A stretch of DNA of 36,255 nt from an uncultured Pelagibacteraceae bacterium (GTDB lineage Bacteria; Pseudomonadota; Alphaproteobacteria; Pelagibacterales; Pelagibacteraceae): positions 1 through 36,255 of the forward strand of contig CACENW010000008.1 in the NCBI GenBank assembly GCA_902560805.1, in the 5' to 3' direction. Both the position numbers and the translations under genes were made by a program. The first letter of the stretch is position 1. Every line of letters starts with the position of its first letter. Below, one piece after another: positions 8,317 through 17,595 of the stretch. The notes beneath the pieces are model-generated. The model had not been told where the DNA came from. It saw nothing but the letters and a program-made list of their open reading frames with translations, and ran no database searches.

Positions 8317-11160
8317 TTAATTTAAACCTTTTATTTCATTCACTATCTTATTGAAACCTGTCGCAAGTGAGGCTTTAATCATCAAATAATCATTATTTTT
8401 AATATCATTTCTAATCAAATCATCTATTTGAGAATTGTTAATTAATATTTTGCCTTTTTTACTATTCGATATTTTTTTGTATATCAAAGAAGCCATTTTT
8501 CCTTTTACAAAAACCTTATCAATTTTAGTTTGATTTATTAATGGAGCAATAGATTCATGAAGTTTTTTGGAATAACTACCAAGCTCTAACATATCTCCAA
8601 GCAACAAATATTTTTTAGACTTATTTAATTTTATTTTATCAAAATTTTTAATAGCAGAACTTAATGATAGTGGGTTTGAGTTATAACTTTGATCAATTAA
8701 ATTTATTTTTTTATTATTAATTTTTATTATTGAATGGTCTCCACGTCCATCAGGAATTCTAAAATTCAAAAAAATATATTTATTTAAATTAAATATATTT
8801 AAATTCACACTGATAACAGCTAATGCAGATAGAATATTATAAATATTATTTTGATAATCATTAGAGATTATAAAGTATTTAATTTTATTCATAAATTTAA
8901 TTTTAATTTTAAAATTTTTTCCAAATGATTTAATATCTATCAACTTAATGTCTGCTATTTTACTTTTTATACCAAATGAAATTAATTGAAGATTTTTCTT
9001 TTGAGAAATTTGTTTATGAAGTTTGAAAAATTTATCATCTGCATTTAAGATAATAGAGCCATTTGATTTAATATTATTTATAATCTCTGATTTTGCTAGG
9101 GCAATCTCTTTTATATTTTTAAAATTTTTTACATGTGCATAATTTATATTTGTAATAACTCCAATATTTGGCTCAATTATTCTTGTTAGATAATCAATCT
9201 CACCTTTTTTATCCATTCCTACTTCTAAAATTCCATATAGATCATTTTCTTTAATATTAAGAAGACTTAAAGGAACTCCAAATTTATTGTTATAAGACTT
9301 TGGTGATATGCTTGTATATGAAATTTTTCCCATCACACTTCCCAATAATTCTTTGAGTGTTGTCTTCCCACAACTACCTGTAATAGCTATAATGTTAGTG
9401 CTTATATTTTTTCTGTATACTTTTGAAACATTTGTTAAAAATTTTAAGGTGTTTTTAACTTTTATCTGACGTTTAACATATAGATTATTTTGGATTTTAT
9501 TTACAATTGCTAATGATGCTTTCTTCTTAAATGATTGCGAAACAAAATTATTTCCATCATTTTTTTTTCCTTTGATAGCAAAAAATACATCATTTTTTTT
9601 CACTTCATTAGAATTAATTCTTGCCTTATTTATAGAAATAGATTTTGAAAATTTTTGAGTTTTAGAAAGTTCTTTTATAATATTTATCTTTAGTTGATTG
9701 GACAAATTCTTGTTTTTTTTTTGGATTTCAATTAGTATTTTTTTTCTATCAGAAAATTTGATTTTCTTTTTACCAATTTCTTGTATGTTTTCGTGGCCTT
9801 TTCCTGCAACCACTAAAACGTCTCCACTTTTTAAATTTTTAATGGCCTCAGATATTGCTATCGCTCTATTAGAAATTTCAATAATTTTCTTAGCTTTAAT
9901 ACCCTTTTTTATATCTTTTCTTATTCTTGTGGGATTTTCTAAACGAGGATTATCATCAGTAAGATAAATATTATCTGCATAAATACTTGCTATTTTACCC
10001 ATTTTTGCTCTTTTGTTTTGATCTCTATTTCCCCCACAGCCAAATAAAAGATTTAACTTTTTATCAGGAAATTGCTCTTTAATATTTAAAAGGCAAAACT
10101 TTAAAGCATCAGGAGTGTGTGCATAATCAAGAATAACAATCGAATTATTTTTAATTGTTCCAATTTTTTCTAATCTACCTTCAACTGGTTTTAATTCTGG
10201 TAAGACTTTTAAAATATTTTCAAAATTTAAATTACTTTTTTGTGCTGCAATTACAGCCATCAATATATTCTTGATTTGAATTTTACCTATTAAATTTAAA
10301 TTAATTTCTTTAATTGAGCCTTTATGTTTTATTTTAATCAATTGATTTTTATTGTCATATCTATGAGATAATATTTGAAAATTATTTTGTTTTTCATTTA
10401 TTGCTGATATTTTTAATTTTTTCTTTAATGAGATTTGCTTGATTGTTTTATATTGAGGTATCTCTTTATCTGTAATTACATTTCCATTTTTTTCTATTAA
10501 ATTCTCAAATAGATAAAGTTTTGCTTTAAAATAATTTTTTAAATTTTTATGATAATCGAGATGATCTTGCGATAAGTTTGTAAAAATTCCAGATTTAAAT
10601 TTTAATCCATCTAATCTATATTGTTTTAATCCATGACTGGAAGCTTCCATGATAACATTATCAACTTTTTCTTTTTTTATTTTTTGTAAGATCTGACCTA
10701 AATTAATGGGATCAGTTGTTGTATTAAATAAATTTAAATTTATATTTTTTGATTTAACCCCCAGTGTTCCAATTGAAGCAACCTTTTTTTTATTTAATTG
10801 CATTATTTGAAGATAAAATTCAGCAACTGAAGATTTTCCATTGGTTCCTGTAACAGCAACTAAATTTTTTGGTATTTTGTTGTAAATTTTAAATGAGACT
10901 TCTGCTAATAATTTTCTTATATTTTTTGTTCTTATAAACAAAATTCCATTAGGGTAATCTTTTATTTTTTTTTCTGTTACAATTATTTTAGAACCTTTTT
11001 TTATAGCCTTAGAAATGAATTTATTTCCATCTATACTATTTCCTTTAATTGCAAAGAAAATATCATTTTTTTTTAGCGATCTAGTATTAAAAGATATGCC
11101 TGAAAAAAATAATTTTTTAAAATTTTTGTGGATACCATCAAAATAATTTCCAAGTAACAT
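8317..11160 (-). CDS. murE/murF: Bifunctional MurE-MurF ligase (natural fusion)
   Basis: One uninterrupted 947-residue frame contains two complete Mur ligases. Residues 1 to about 485 are MurE: SxxV-type N-terminal domain (SFNTRSLKKNDIFFAIKG), P-loop TGTNGKS (104-110), MEASSHGL, the carbamylated-Lys region FKAKL (Lys214), DYAHTPDAL, the meso-diaminopimelate selector DNPR (403-406) and GKGHE. Residues from about 486 to the end are MurF: NSNEVKKNDVFFAIKG, P-loop TGSCGKT (594-600), SYNNKFGVPLS, EVGMDKKGEID, DQSYNSNPLS and LLGDMLELG. The product would add meso-DAP and then D-Ala-D-Ala. No Met occurs near the junction, so internal initiation at an ATG there is unlikely. MurE-MurF fusions are known in some other bacteria such as Bordetella. 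The gene begins two bases after ftsI ends. Confidence 0.96.
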   Translation of the reverse strand: MLLGNYFDGIHKNFKKLFFSGISFNTRSLKKNDIFFAIKGNSIDGNKFISKAIKKGSKIIVTEKKIKDYPNGILFIRTKNIRKLLAEVSFKIYNKIPKNLVAVTGTNGKSSVAEFYLQIMQLNKKKVASIGTLGVKSKNINLNLFNTTTDPINLGQILQKIKKEKVDNVIMEASSHGLKQYRLDGLKFKSGIFTNLSQDHLDYHKNLKNYFKAKLYLFENLIEKNGNVITDKEIPQYKTIKQISLKKKLKISAINEKQNNFQILSHRYDNKNQLIKIKHKGSIKEINLNLIGKIQIKNILMAVIAAQKSNLNFENILKVLPELKPVEGRLEKIGTIKNNSIVILDYAHTPDALKFCLLNIKEQFPDKKLNLLFGCGGNRDQNKRAKMGKIASIYADNIYLTDDNPRLENPTRIRKDIKKGIKAKKIIEISNRAIAISEAIKNLKSGDVLVVAGKGHENIQEIGKKKIKFSDRKKILIEIQKKNKNLSNQLKINIIKELSKTQKFSKSISINKARINSNEVKKNDVFFAIKGKKNDGNNFVSQSFKKKASLAIVNKIQNNLYVKRQIKVKNTLKFLTNVSKVYRKNISTNIIAITGSCGKTTLKELLGSVMGKISYTSISPKSYNNKFGVPLSLLNIKENDLYGILEVGMDKKGEIDYLTRIIEPNIGVITNINYAHVKNFKNIKEIALAKSEIINNIKSNGSIILNADDKFFKLHKQISQKKNLQLISFGIKSKIADIKLIDIKSFGKNFKIKIKFMNKIKYFIISNDYQNNIYNILSALAVISVNLNIFNLNKYIFLNFRIPDGRGDHSIIKINNKKINLIDQSYNSNPLSLSSAIKNFDKIKLNKSKKYLLLGDMLELGSYSKKLHESIAPLINQTKIDKVFVKGKMASLIYKKISNSKKGKILINNSQIDDLIRNDIKNNDYLMIKASLATGFNKIVNEIKGLN

Positions 11161-11162
11161 TA

Positions 11163-12854
11163 TTAGTAAACCTGTATATATTTTGTGGCTAAAATAGGCC
11201 CAATTTTATCAATTACTTTTCCTGCTACCTCTACTGATGTCCACCCAGCCGTATTATAAAGTGTTCCCTTCCATCCACCTTTTCTATGCCTATACTTATA
11301 ATAATAATCTTTTGATTTTTTAGGTGTATCTAACATCACAACGAATACAAATTGAGGATTTGATGTTGGAAATACCGAACTAAAGGTATTTATTTTTGCC
11401 TCTGAATACTTTCCTCCTTCTGGTTGGTCGGCCGTGCCTGTTTTGCCTCCAATTTCATAATTTTGAACATCTGCAAATCTAGCAGTACCCTCCTCTGTAT
11501 TAACAATTTTTCTTAAAGCATTTACAACTTGTTCTGAAATTCCTTTATTAATTATTCTTTTGTTGTTATTTTTTTTGTTATCTTCCTTAAAAACCAATGT
11601 TGGATTTACATCATAGCCACCATTGGCCAAAATAGCATATCCTTTTGCTAGTTGAAGAATTGTTGTTGCTACTCCATGACCAAAAGAAGCTGTTGCTAAT
11701 CTACATTTTCCAAAATCATAATCAATTTGGGGTGCCACTTCTTCAATGTCAAAATTAATCTGAGTCAATACTCCAATATTCTCTAAAAAAGATTTAAATT
11801 TTTCTGGACCAACTTTTTGAGCAATTCGTACAGATCCTATGTTTCCTGATCTAACTAAAATTTGCTCAGCAGTTAAATCTGAAGGTATTTCATTATCATA
11901 TTCTCCAATTCTGTATCGGTCACACTTAATTGATTTTGGTAAATCTAAAAATTCAGTGTCTGGTTCAATTAATTTTTCATTTAAAGCGCTTGCAAAAGTA
12001 AAAACTTTAAAAACTGAACCAAGTTCATATGTTCCTTTTGTTACTCTATTAATATAATTGACATCCGATATATTTTTTCTCTCATTTGGATTAAAATCAG
12101 GCAAAGAGATTAAAGAGATTATATTGCCATTATTTATATCCATTAAAATTGCTGCACTTCCTTTGCTTTTAAAAATTTCCTGATATTTTAATAATTCTTT
12201 TCTAATTAAAAATTGAATGTCTTTATCAACAGTTAATTTAATAGGGTCTCTAGATGATCTAAGATTTTCATTTAACGATTTTTCTAAACCTGAAATACCA
12301 TTATTGTCATTATCTATTTGACCTAAAATATGACTAAAAAGATTTTTCTGTGGATACATTCTAAGCACTTTTTCTTCAGGTATAAGAGATTTATCTCCCA
12401 ACTTCATAATTTGCTCATATTTTTCCTCTGAAATTTTTTTCTCTAAATAAAAAAACTTTTTGTTTTCTATTTTTTTTTCAATTTCTTTAAAATCTTTGTC
12501 TGGGAAAATAATTTTTAGACTTAAAAGTAATTTTTCTTTACTAATTATGTCTGAAGTTTTGAGACCAACATCAATAGACTTGACTGTTTTTGCTAAATAA
12601 TTTCCATTAATATCTATAATATCTGCTCTATAAAGATTACTACTTAAAGGAAGTGTGTTGCTTATATTTTCAATTTTTGCCTCTCGAGACCCTAAATGAA
12701 TTAAATGTATTGTGTATATTGAATAAATAACAAAAAAGACAAAAAAAATAAAAGCAACTCGATTAAATTGAATATTTAATCCGGTATTGCTTTTTTTATA
12801 AACAAAATCATTTTTGTGATCTTCAATTGTTAATCTTTCTTTAAAATTGCTCAT
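11163..12854 (-). CDS. ftsI: Septal peptidoglycan transpeptidase FtsI (PBP3)
   Basis: This 563-residue class B penicillin-binding protein forms peptide cross-links at the division septum with FtsW. It has a cytoplasmic N-terminus, one membrane anchor (about residues 33-52) and a periplasmic dimerisation region (SNLYRADIIDINGNYLA). The transpeptidase domain carries SVFK (active Ser280, Lys283), SGN (336-338) and KTGTAD (471-476). The length is slightly below E. coli FtsI, with no long C-terminal tail. The start overlaps the ftsL-like stop by four bases (ATGA). Confidence 0.96.
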   Translation of the reverse strand: MSNFKERLTIEDHKNDFVYKKSNTGLNIQFNRVAFIFFVFFVIYSIYTIHLIHLGSREAKIENISNTLPLSSNLYRADIIDINGNYLAKTVKSIDVGLKTSDIISKEKLLLSLKIIFPDKDFKEIEKKIENKKFFYLEKKISEEKYEQIMKLGDKSLIPEEKVLRMYPQKNLFSHILGQIDNDNNGISGLEKSLNENLRSSRDPIKLTVDKDIQFLIRKELLKYQEIFKSKGSAAILMDINNGNIISLISLPDFNPNERKNISDVNYINRVTKGTYELGSVFKVFTFASALNEKLIEPDTEFLDLPKSIKCDRYRIGEYDNEIPSDLTAEQILVRSGNIGSVRIAQKVGPEKFKSFLENIGVLTQINFDIEEVAPQIDYDFGKCRLATASFGHGVATTILQLAKGYAILANGGYDVNPTLVFKEDNKKNNNKRIINKGISEQVVNALRKIVNTEEGTARFADVQNYEIGGKTGTADQPEGGKYSEAKINTFSSVFPTSNPQFVFVVMLDTPKKSKDYYYKYRHRKGGWKGTLYNTAGWTSVEVAGKVIDKIGPILATKYIQVY

Positions 12855-13159
12855 TTTTCCTTAATTATTTTATAATGCTCTAGTTTATTTACATTCTCTG
12901 AAATATTATAAATTTTTATATCTTCTATTTTTTTTTGAACTAATTGATCTTCAAAATACAAAGATTGATATTCCAATAATTTTTCAGCAGAACTTAGATA
13001 ATTATATTCCAACTGAATATTTTCTAAATCTGATTTTAAAAGTCTTACACTTTCTTTATAAGCAAATATTTTATCTTCAATTTTTTTTGTGGTATTTTTG
13101 ATAATTGCTGTAGTTAAAACTAAAATTACAATTGTTAATACTAGTAATAATTTCTTCAA
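12851..13159 (-). CDS. ftsL: FtsL-like divisome protein
   Basis: This is a 102-residue bitopic protein with a very short cytoplasmic end, one hydrophobic segment (about residues 3-20) and then a coiled-coil-like stretch (about 25-70). The pattern [20 protein letters not shown] followed by [12 protein letters not shown] resembles alphaproteobacterial FtsL, where a leucine-rich helix ends in an x-YL-x-x-E-R-L motif. Position between rsmH and ftsI is the standard ftsL site. FtsL forms a complex with FtsB and FtsQ that activates FtsWI. Four-base ATGA overlaps on both sides. Sequence similarity in FtsL is always weak, so the call leans on context and topology. Confidence 0.8.
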   Translation of the reverse strand: MKKLLLVLTIVILVLTTAIIKNTTKKIEDKIFAYKESVRLLKSDLENIQLEYNYLSSAEKLLEYQSLYFEDQLVQKKIEDIKIYNISENVNKLEHYKIIKEK

Positions 13160-14166
13160 AGTTTATCTCCAAACTTTTCAATTTCTAAAAAATTTTTAAA
13201 TTTTTCCTCTATATCTGAATCAAAATTAAAAAAATCACTTTTCTTAACTGCATATCTTAGTTTTGCAGATCTAGAAGGTGGATTTTCTTTTAACTCAAGA
13301 TCAGATGGAACAATTGGTTTTTTTTGACTTAAATTAAAAAGAGTTTCTTTTTGTTCTGTTTGAGGTGTGTATCTTGAAATACTTTTGTTTTCTGAGAGAC
13401 TTTTAAAGAAATATTTTACAATTTTATCTTCCAAAGAGTGAAACGTAACAACGGCTAAAACACCTCCCTTTTTTAGTACTTTTGTGGCATTTATCAGTCC
13501 ATAAACTAATTCACTTATTTCTTTATTTACAAAAATTCTAAGAGCTTGAAAAACTTTAGTTGAATTATGAACTTTAAAATTTTTTCTTATTTTTGATTTA
13601 TCAACAATTTTAATTAAACTCTGTGTATCGATTTTATTATTTAATCTTTCTTTAACAATATTTTTAGCAATATATTTTGCATCTTTTTCATCTCCAAAGT
13701 ATTTAAAAATTTTCTCTAACTCTTTTGCATCAAGTTTATTTATAGCATCATCAGCAGAATAGTTATTTAAACCCAATTGCATATTTAAATCTGTCATTGA
13801 ATTAAATGATAATCCTTTTTTTGGATCTTTGATTTGTGTTAATGAATATCCAAGATCAAAAATAACACCTTTGACATTTTCGTTTTTAATTTTTAAATTT
13901 GTTAATTGACTAAATTTTAAATGTTTGAAAATAAATCTATCTTCAAAATTTTCTGAAATTGAGTTTGCAACTTTTTGACTTTCAATATCCCTGTCAAGTC
14001 CTATTACTTTTGTATTTTCAAACTCTAATATTTTTTTTGAATATCCACCTTGACCAAATGTACAGTCTATAAATGTGCCACCATGTTGAGGGGTGATAAC
14101 GCTAATAATCTCTTTTAGCAGTACTGGATAATGTTTTTGAACATCCGGTACTATGGTGGCTTCCAT
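13156..14166 (-). CDS. rsmH: 16S rRNA (cytosine1402-N4)-methyltransferase RsmH (MraW)
   Basis: This 336-residue SAM-dependent methyltransferase acts on C1402 of 16S rRNA. Motifs are [10 protein letters not shown] near the N-terminus, the SAM site [15 protein letters not shown] and [25 protein letters not shown] (family FDLGVSSxQL), [16 protein letters not shown] and the C-terminal [10 protein letters not shown]. Length is normal. It lies 18 bases after ftsZ, whereas in the usual dcw order rsmH follows mraZ directly, so ftsZ has been placed between them here. Confidence 0.96.
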   Translation of the reverse strand: MEATIVPDVQKHYPVLLKEIISVITPQHGGTFIDCTFGQGGYSKKILEFENTKVIGLDRDIESQKVANSISENFEDRFIFKHLKFSQLTNLKIKNENVKGVIFDLGYSLTQIKDPKKGLSFNSMTDLNMQLGLNNYSADDAINKLDAKELEKIFKYFGDEKDAKYIAKNIVKERLNNKIDTQSLIKIVDKSKIRKNFKVHNSTKVFQALRIFVNKEISELVYGLINATKVLKKGGVLAVVTFHSLEDKIVKYFFKSLSENKSISRYTPQTEQKETLFNLSQKKPIVPSDLELKENPPSRSAKLRYAVKKSDFFNFDSDIEEKFKNFLEIEKFGDKL

Positions 14167-14184
14167 TTATTTCTTTGAAGACCA

Positions 14185-15648
14185 TTAATTTTTTTGTCTT
14201 CTTAGGAAAGCTGGGATTTCAAGATCGTCTTCATCTTCTTGATCCTCAGAATTTAACAAATCTGAAGGTGAAGAATTTTCGCTTTCAGAACTGAATAAAT
14301 CTGGTGAGTCTGAGTCTACACCAAACTCTTTGAGATCATTTGATTGTTCTTCTTGAACATTTTCATCTTCGAATGTTTCTACCACTTCTTGAGTAAACGA
14401 TTTTTCCATTTCATTAACAGTACTATCTTCTACTATGTTTGCTGTGTCAGTACTGTTTTCTGTGGCAAAATTTTCATTCATTATATTATTTTCAACACTT
14501 ATTTGCTCTTGTTCTTGAACCATTTCATTCTCAACCTTAAGAGCGTTAGCACCATGAGTAATTGGGCTTGATGAGTTAGAAAAATTAAAAGCAGGAGAAC
14601 CCATATTTGAAAAATCAGAGTAACCTGGATTTCGATTTTGAATTCTATGAACCATATTTACCACTGATTTAGATTCGGGTTGTTGTCCATCTAATGAAGT
14701 TGCTACAATTGAAACTCTCATTTTTCCATCTAAATCAGCATCAGTTATAGCCCCTATGATTAACTCAGCTTCTGGGTCAACTTCTGCTCTTACTTTGTTA
14801 ACTGCTTCATCAACTTCAAAAAGTTTTAAGTCTTTACCACCGGTGATATTTACTAGTAATCCTTTAGCACCCTTTAAAGTGTAATCGTCAATTAATGGAT
14901 TACTGATTGCCATATCTGCAGCTTTAAGTGCTCTACCTTCACCTTCAGCTTCTCCTGTTCCCATCATAGCTTTACCCATTGAGGCCATTACAGTTTCAAC
15001 ATCAGCAAAATCTAGATTAATTAATCCGGGTCTTACCATCAAATCTGTAATACTCTGAACTCCATGCATCAAAACGTTATTTGATAAATTAAAGGACTCT
15101 TCAAAAGTTGTTTGTTCATTTGCAATTTTAAATAAGTTTTGGTTTGGAATTACAATTATAGTATCCACATGTTTTCTTAATTCTTCCAATCCTTGTTGTG
15201 CTCTTCTCATTCTAGAGGGGCCTTCATATAAAAATGGAAGAGTCACAACACCTACAGTTAATATATTTAATTCTTTAGCAGCTCTAGCGATGACATGAGC
15301 AGCACCAGTGCCAGTTCCACCACCCATACCAGCTGCAATAAAAACCATGTTTGCACCTTGAAGTGTATTAACAATTTCATTTAAAGATTCGTCAGCAGCT
15401 GCTTGTCCTATATCTAATTTTGCACCCGCGCCTAAACCCTTAGTTAAATTTAAACCAATTTGAATTCTTGTTTTTGCCTTACTAAGCTTCAAGTCTTGAG
15501 CATCAGTATTGACTGCAATAAATTCTACACCTTGCAGATTATTTTCTATCATTTCATTAATTGCATTTCCGCCAGCTCCACCAACTCCTAGAACTAATAG
15601 TCGTGGTTGTAGCTCTTTTATCTCTGGTGCTTTAAAGTTGATTGTCAT
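14185..15648 (-). CDS. ftsZ: Cell division GTPase FtsZ
   Basis: FtsZ is the tubulin homologue that forms the Z ring. The start is set at the ATG at 15648 ([13 protein letters not shown], 487 residues). It has AGGGG-type Shine-Dalgarno bases (AGGGG around the mraZ stop) just upstream. The frame is open for 47 more codons, but those lie antisense to nothing useful and overlap mraZ in another frame. The GTP-binding tubulin signature GGGTGTG is at residues 109-115, and the T7-loop region [10 protein letters not shown] follows. After about residue 320 comes an acidic, low-complexity linker, then the conserved C-terminal peptide [14 protein letters not shown], which binds FtsA and other anchors and is alphaproteobacterial in style. 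The gene sits second in the cluster instead of after ftsA. Confidence 0.96.
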   Translation of the reverse strand: MTINFKAPEIKELQPRLLVLGVGGAGGNAINEMIENNLQGVEFIAVNTDAQDLKLSKAKTRIQIGLNLTKGLGAGAKLDIGQAAADESLNEIVNTLQGANMVFIAAGMGGGTGTGAAHVIARAAKELNILTVGVVTLPFLYEGPSRMRRAQQGLEELRKHVDTIIVIPNQNLFKIANEQTTFEESFNLSNNVLMHGVQSITDLMVRPGLINLDFADVETVMASMGKAMMGTGEAEGEGRALKAADMAISNPLIDDYTLKGAKGLLVNITGGKDLKLFEVDEAVNKVRAEVDPEAELIIGAITDADLDGKMRVSIVATSLDGQQPESKSVVNMVHRIQNRNPGYSDFSNMGSPAFNFSNSSSPITHGANALKVENEMVQEQEQISVENNIMNENFATENSTDTANIVEDSTVNEMEKSFTQEVVETFEDENVQEEQSNDLKEFGVDSDSPDLFSSESENSSPSDLLNSEDQEDEDDLEIPAFLRRQKN

Positions 15649-15658
15649 CTTATTTCCC

Positions 15659-16117
15659 CTATTGTTTATTTGTTTGAAGCTCCCATTTAAGATTAGCACG
15701 ATTAATATTTGCTTTTTTTCTTGCTGATGTCTTAAATTTTTCAAACGCTGTTGGTTCCCATATTTGAAAGGTTTGACCTTGACCAACAAACAACATGCTA
15801 TTTTTTATTTTCGCATGTTTTAATAATTTTGGTGAAAGAGAAATTCTACCTTCACTATCAAACTGTAAATTAATACTTTCTGCTAATATTGAGGTTGCAA
15901 AATAATCTCTTTTTTCCTCAAAGGGATTTAAAGAATCTATTGCTGAGGAAATTTTTTCAATTCTATCTTGAGAACATGCTTCTATCGAAGAATTATTGAA
16001 AGAAGGATAACAAACAATGCCATTATAACCTAAATTGGATAAATGAGATCTAAAGCTAGCAGGCACAGATACTCTCCCCTTTTTGTCTAATCTGTTCTCG
16101 TAAGTAGATAAAAACAT
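15659..16117 (-). CDS. mraZ: Transcriptional regulator MraZ
   Basis: This 152-residue protein has two SpoVT/AbrB-like half-domains, each with the MraZ DxxGR signature: [13 protein letters not shown] near the N-terminus and [13 protein letters not shown] in the second half. MraZ forms ring-shaped oligomers and in E. coli represses its own dcw promoter through TGGGN repeats. It is the first gene of the minus-strand cluster. Three TGGG repeats and a good promoter lie just upstream (separate entries). ftsZ starts 10 bases after its stop. Confidence 0.95.
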   Translation of the reverse strand: MFLSTYENRLDKKGRVSVPASFRSHLSNLGYNGIVCYPSFNNSSIEACSQDRIEKISSAIDSLNPFEEKRDYFATSILAESINLQFDSEGRISLSPKLLKHAKIKNSMLFVGQGQTFQIWEPTAFEKFKTSARKKANINRANLKWELQTNKQ

Positions 16118-16145
16118 ATATTTTTAATTTTATAAATTCCATAAA

Positions 16146-16170
16146 TGGGAATATATGGGAATATATGGGT
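16146..16170 (+). promoter_or_regulatory. Putative MraZ operator: three TGGGN repeats at 10-bp spacing
   Basis: TGGG occurs at 16146-16149, 16156-16159 and 16166-16169, each followed by one base and an ATATA-type five-base spacer. E. coli MraZ is known to bind TGGGN direct repeats separated by five bases, and this spacing matches exactly (one helical turn). The repeats read in the plus orientation, opposite to mraZ transcription, and they overlap the promoter -10 and probable start site. Occupancy would therefore block RNA polymerase. Function is inferred. Confidence 0.65.
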
Positions 16171-16188
16171 ATTTAAAATGATAGTCAA
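16160..16188 (-). promoter_or_regulatory. Predicted sigma-70 promoter of mraZ/dcw cluster
   Basis: On the minus strand a TTGACT -35 box (16188-16183) is followed by exactly 17 bases and a TATATT -10 box (16165-16160). A start site near 16153 would give a leader of about 35 bases to the mraZ ATG at 16117. It is the only good promoter-like pair I see ahead of this long gene run. The -10 lies between the second and third TGGG repeats. Confidence 0.6.
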
Positions 16189-16286
16189 ATGTTGATTCTG
16201 TGCTTAATAAAAGTGATTTTATGAGGAAAAATTTAATATAATCATTGGAAATTGATGAGTTCTTTTTTATTATAGTTGCTGAAATA

Positions 16287-16300
16287 GTAAGCATGCTTAC
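16287..16300. repeat. 14-bp perfect palindrome between mraZ and rnpB
   Basis: GTAAGCATGCTTAC is its own reverse complement. It lies in the 264-base gap between the mraZ start and the 3' end of rnpB. No T-run follows on either strand, so it does not look like an intrinsic terminator. It could be a transcription factor site for a dcw promoter further upstream, or chance. Nothing else coding is seen in this gap. Confidence 0.4.
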
Positions 16301-16381
16301 ACATGCTCTATTAAAATTTATGCTTCTAATTACAAAAATAATTGAATTAATATTTTGTTTTTTCGTTTTTCAAATTGTGAA

Positions 16382-16740
16382 GTGCCAGATAAACTATAAG
16401 CCGGGTTCTGTCATTTAAACCTATCATTTGTCTAGGCTTAAGATCGCTCTTAAGCTCAAGCAACTAACCCTGATGACCAGCCAAGGACGGCTTTTAGTTT
16501 TGCAACAATGTCATCTCTACTTAGTCTTGCTCCCAGTGGGGTTTTCCAGCGTTCATTGTTACCAATAGAACCGGTGTGCTCTTACCACACCTTTTCACCC
16601 TTGCCATGTTATGGCGGTTTATTTTCTGTGGCACTATCCCTAGGGTTTCCCCCGCCAGGCATTACCTGGCACTGTGTCCTTGTAGAGCCCGGACTTTCCT
16701 CTTTAAAATTAATCAAAGCGATAAGTCATTTATCTGGCAT
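16382..16740 (-). ncRNA. rnpB: RNase P RNA (bacterial type A)
   Basis: On the minus strand the sequence has the universal RNase P RNA blocks: GAGGAAAGTCCGGGCTC near the 5' end, AGGGTGAAAAGGTG then GGTAAGAGCACACCGG in the middle, and ACAGAACCCGGCTTA near the 3' end, which pairs with the first block to form P4. The ends are set by a perfect 10-bp P1 helix (GCCAGATAAA at the 5' side, TTTATCTGGC at the 3' side) extended by wobble pairs. Length is about 359 nt. It is the catalytic subunit that matures tRNA 5' ends. Two short plus-strand open frames across it are antisense accidents. Confidence 0.96.
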
Positions 16741-16778
16741 GGTGAACTTATTATTAAACTTAAAAATTACAAGATAAA

Positions 16779-17510
16779 TTAATTTAGCTTTTTTATTAGG
16801 TTTTCGCTTATTAATAAACATTCTTTATCAATTTTACCATTTACTAGTTCTTGTCTAAATCTCCTTTGAAATGCCAATATGATAATTTTATCATATTTAT
16901 TTTTATTTATTTTTGAGTTTCTAGGATAACCAATTTTAAAAAGATTATTTATAAATTTTAACTTCAATGGATTTGAAATTTTTAACTCTCTTTCCTTTTT
17001 TATTTCGTTTTGATTTAAATCATGCCAAATACCAATTTTATTTTTTGATAAAAATTCCCATGGAAATTTCTCACCAGGGTCGAGTTTTCTATTTGGTGCT
17101 ATGTCAGAATGACCTAATATTGATTTTGAATTAATTTTAAATTTTTTAATTAAATACTTTGTTAGTTTTATTAATGAGGAAATTTGTTTTTTTGAGAATT
17201 TTATATATTTAAATTCATGACCAGGATTAGTTATTTCAATCCCTATAGAGTTTTTATTTAGAGATTTAAATTTTTTCCAACTAGAAATTCCTGCGTGCCA
17301 AGCTTGATAAATTTCAGGTACCATTTTTATAATATCACCATTATTTTTAATTAAATAATGACAACTAACTTTAGAGTTGTAATCTAACAATTTATCTATC
17401 GCTTTTTTTTCAGATTTCATTCCTGTGTAATGAAAAACAATAAATTTGATCTCATTTTTTTTCCTTTTTTTAGCATCAAAGTTTGGAGAAAAATTTAGTA
17501 TTATTTTCAT
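16779..17510 (-). CDS. N-acetylmuramoyl-L-alanine amidase, AmpD/AmiD-like (Amidase_2)
   Basis: This zinc amidase would cleave the MurNAc-L-Ala bond of muropeptides. Expected zinc ligands are His27 (VFHYTG), His134 (GHSDIAPNRK) and Asp144 (KLDPGEKFPW). Glu92 (GIEITN) and Lys142 are the likely catalytic residues. The C-terminal 80 residues include AFQRRFRQELVNGKID, like a peptidoglycan-binding domain repeat. I chose the ATG at 17510 (243 residues). The frame extends to a TTG nine codons upstream. No signal peptide or lipobox is visible, so a cytoplasmic recycling role like AmpD is favoured, though the binding-like tail recalls AmiD. It is followed 38 bases later by rnpB and is divergent from mlaA. 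Confidence 0.85.
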   Translation of the reverse strand: MKIILNFSPNFDAKKRKKNEIKFIVFHYTGMKSEKKAIDKLLDYNSKVSCHYLIKNNGDIIKMVPEIYQAWHAGISSWKKFKSLNKNSIGIEITNPGHEFKYIKFSKKQISSLIKLTKYLIKKFKINSKSILGHSDIAPNRKLDPGEKFPWEFLSKNKIGIWHDLNQNEIKKERELKISNPLKLKFINNLFKIGYPRNSKINKNKYDKIIILAFQRRFRQELVNGKIDKECLLISENLIKKLN

Positions 17511-17595
17511 AATCAATTTGGAGACAAATTTAGGCAATTTATAAACATTTTGTCGTCACTATTTAAATTTAATTCTACTTTAATAACAATTTTTA

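Noticed and set aside
15509..15727. Plus-strand open frame of 72 codons across the ftsZ-mraZ junction
   Set aside because: It is antisense to two well-supported genes and has no independent support; other antisense frames opposite murC, murE-murF, rpoD, trxB, aspC and uvrB were dropped for the same reason.
15649..15789. 47-codon N-terminal extension of FtsZ
   Set aside because: It overlaps mraZ in another frame, does not resemble FtsZ N-termini, and a good Shine-Dalgarno precedes the ATG at 15648.
16382..16400. Intrinsic terminator after rnpB
   Set aside because: No GC-containing hairpin followed by a T-run is present just past the 3' end on the minus strand.
16508..16782. Two plus-strand open frames of 68 and 89 codons
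   Set aside because: They lie antisense to rnpB, whose conserved blocks fully explain the sequence; no start signal or protein-like conservation is visible.
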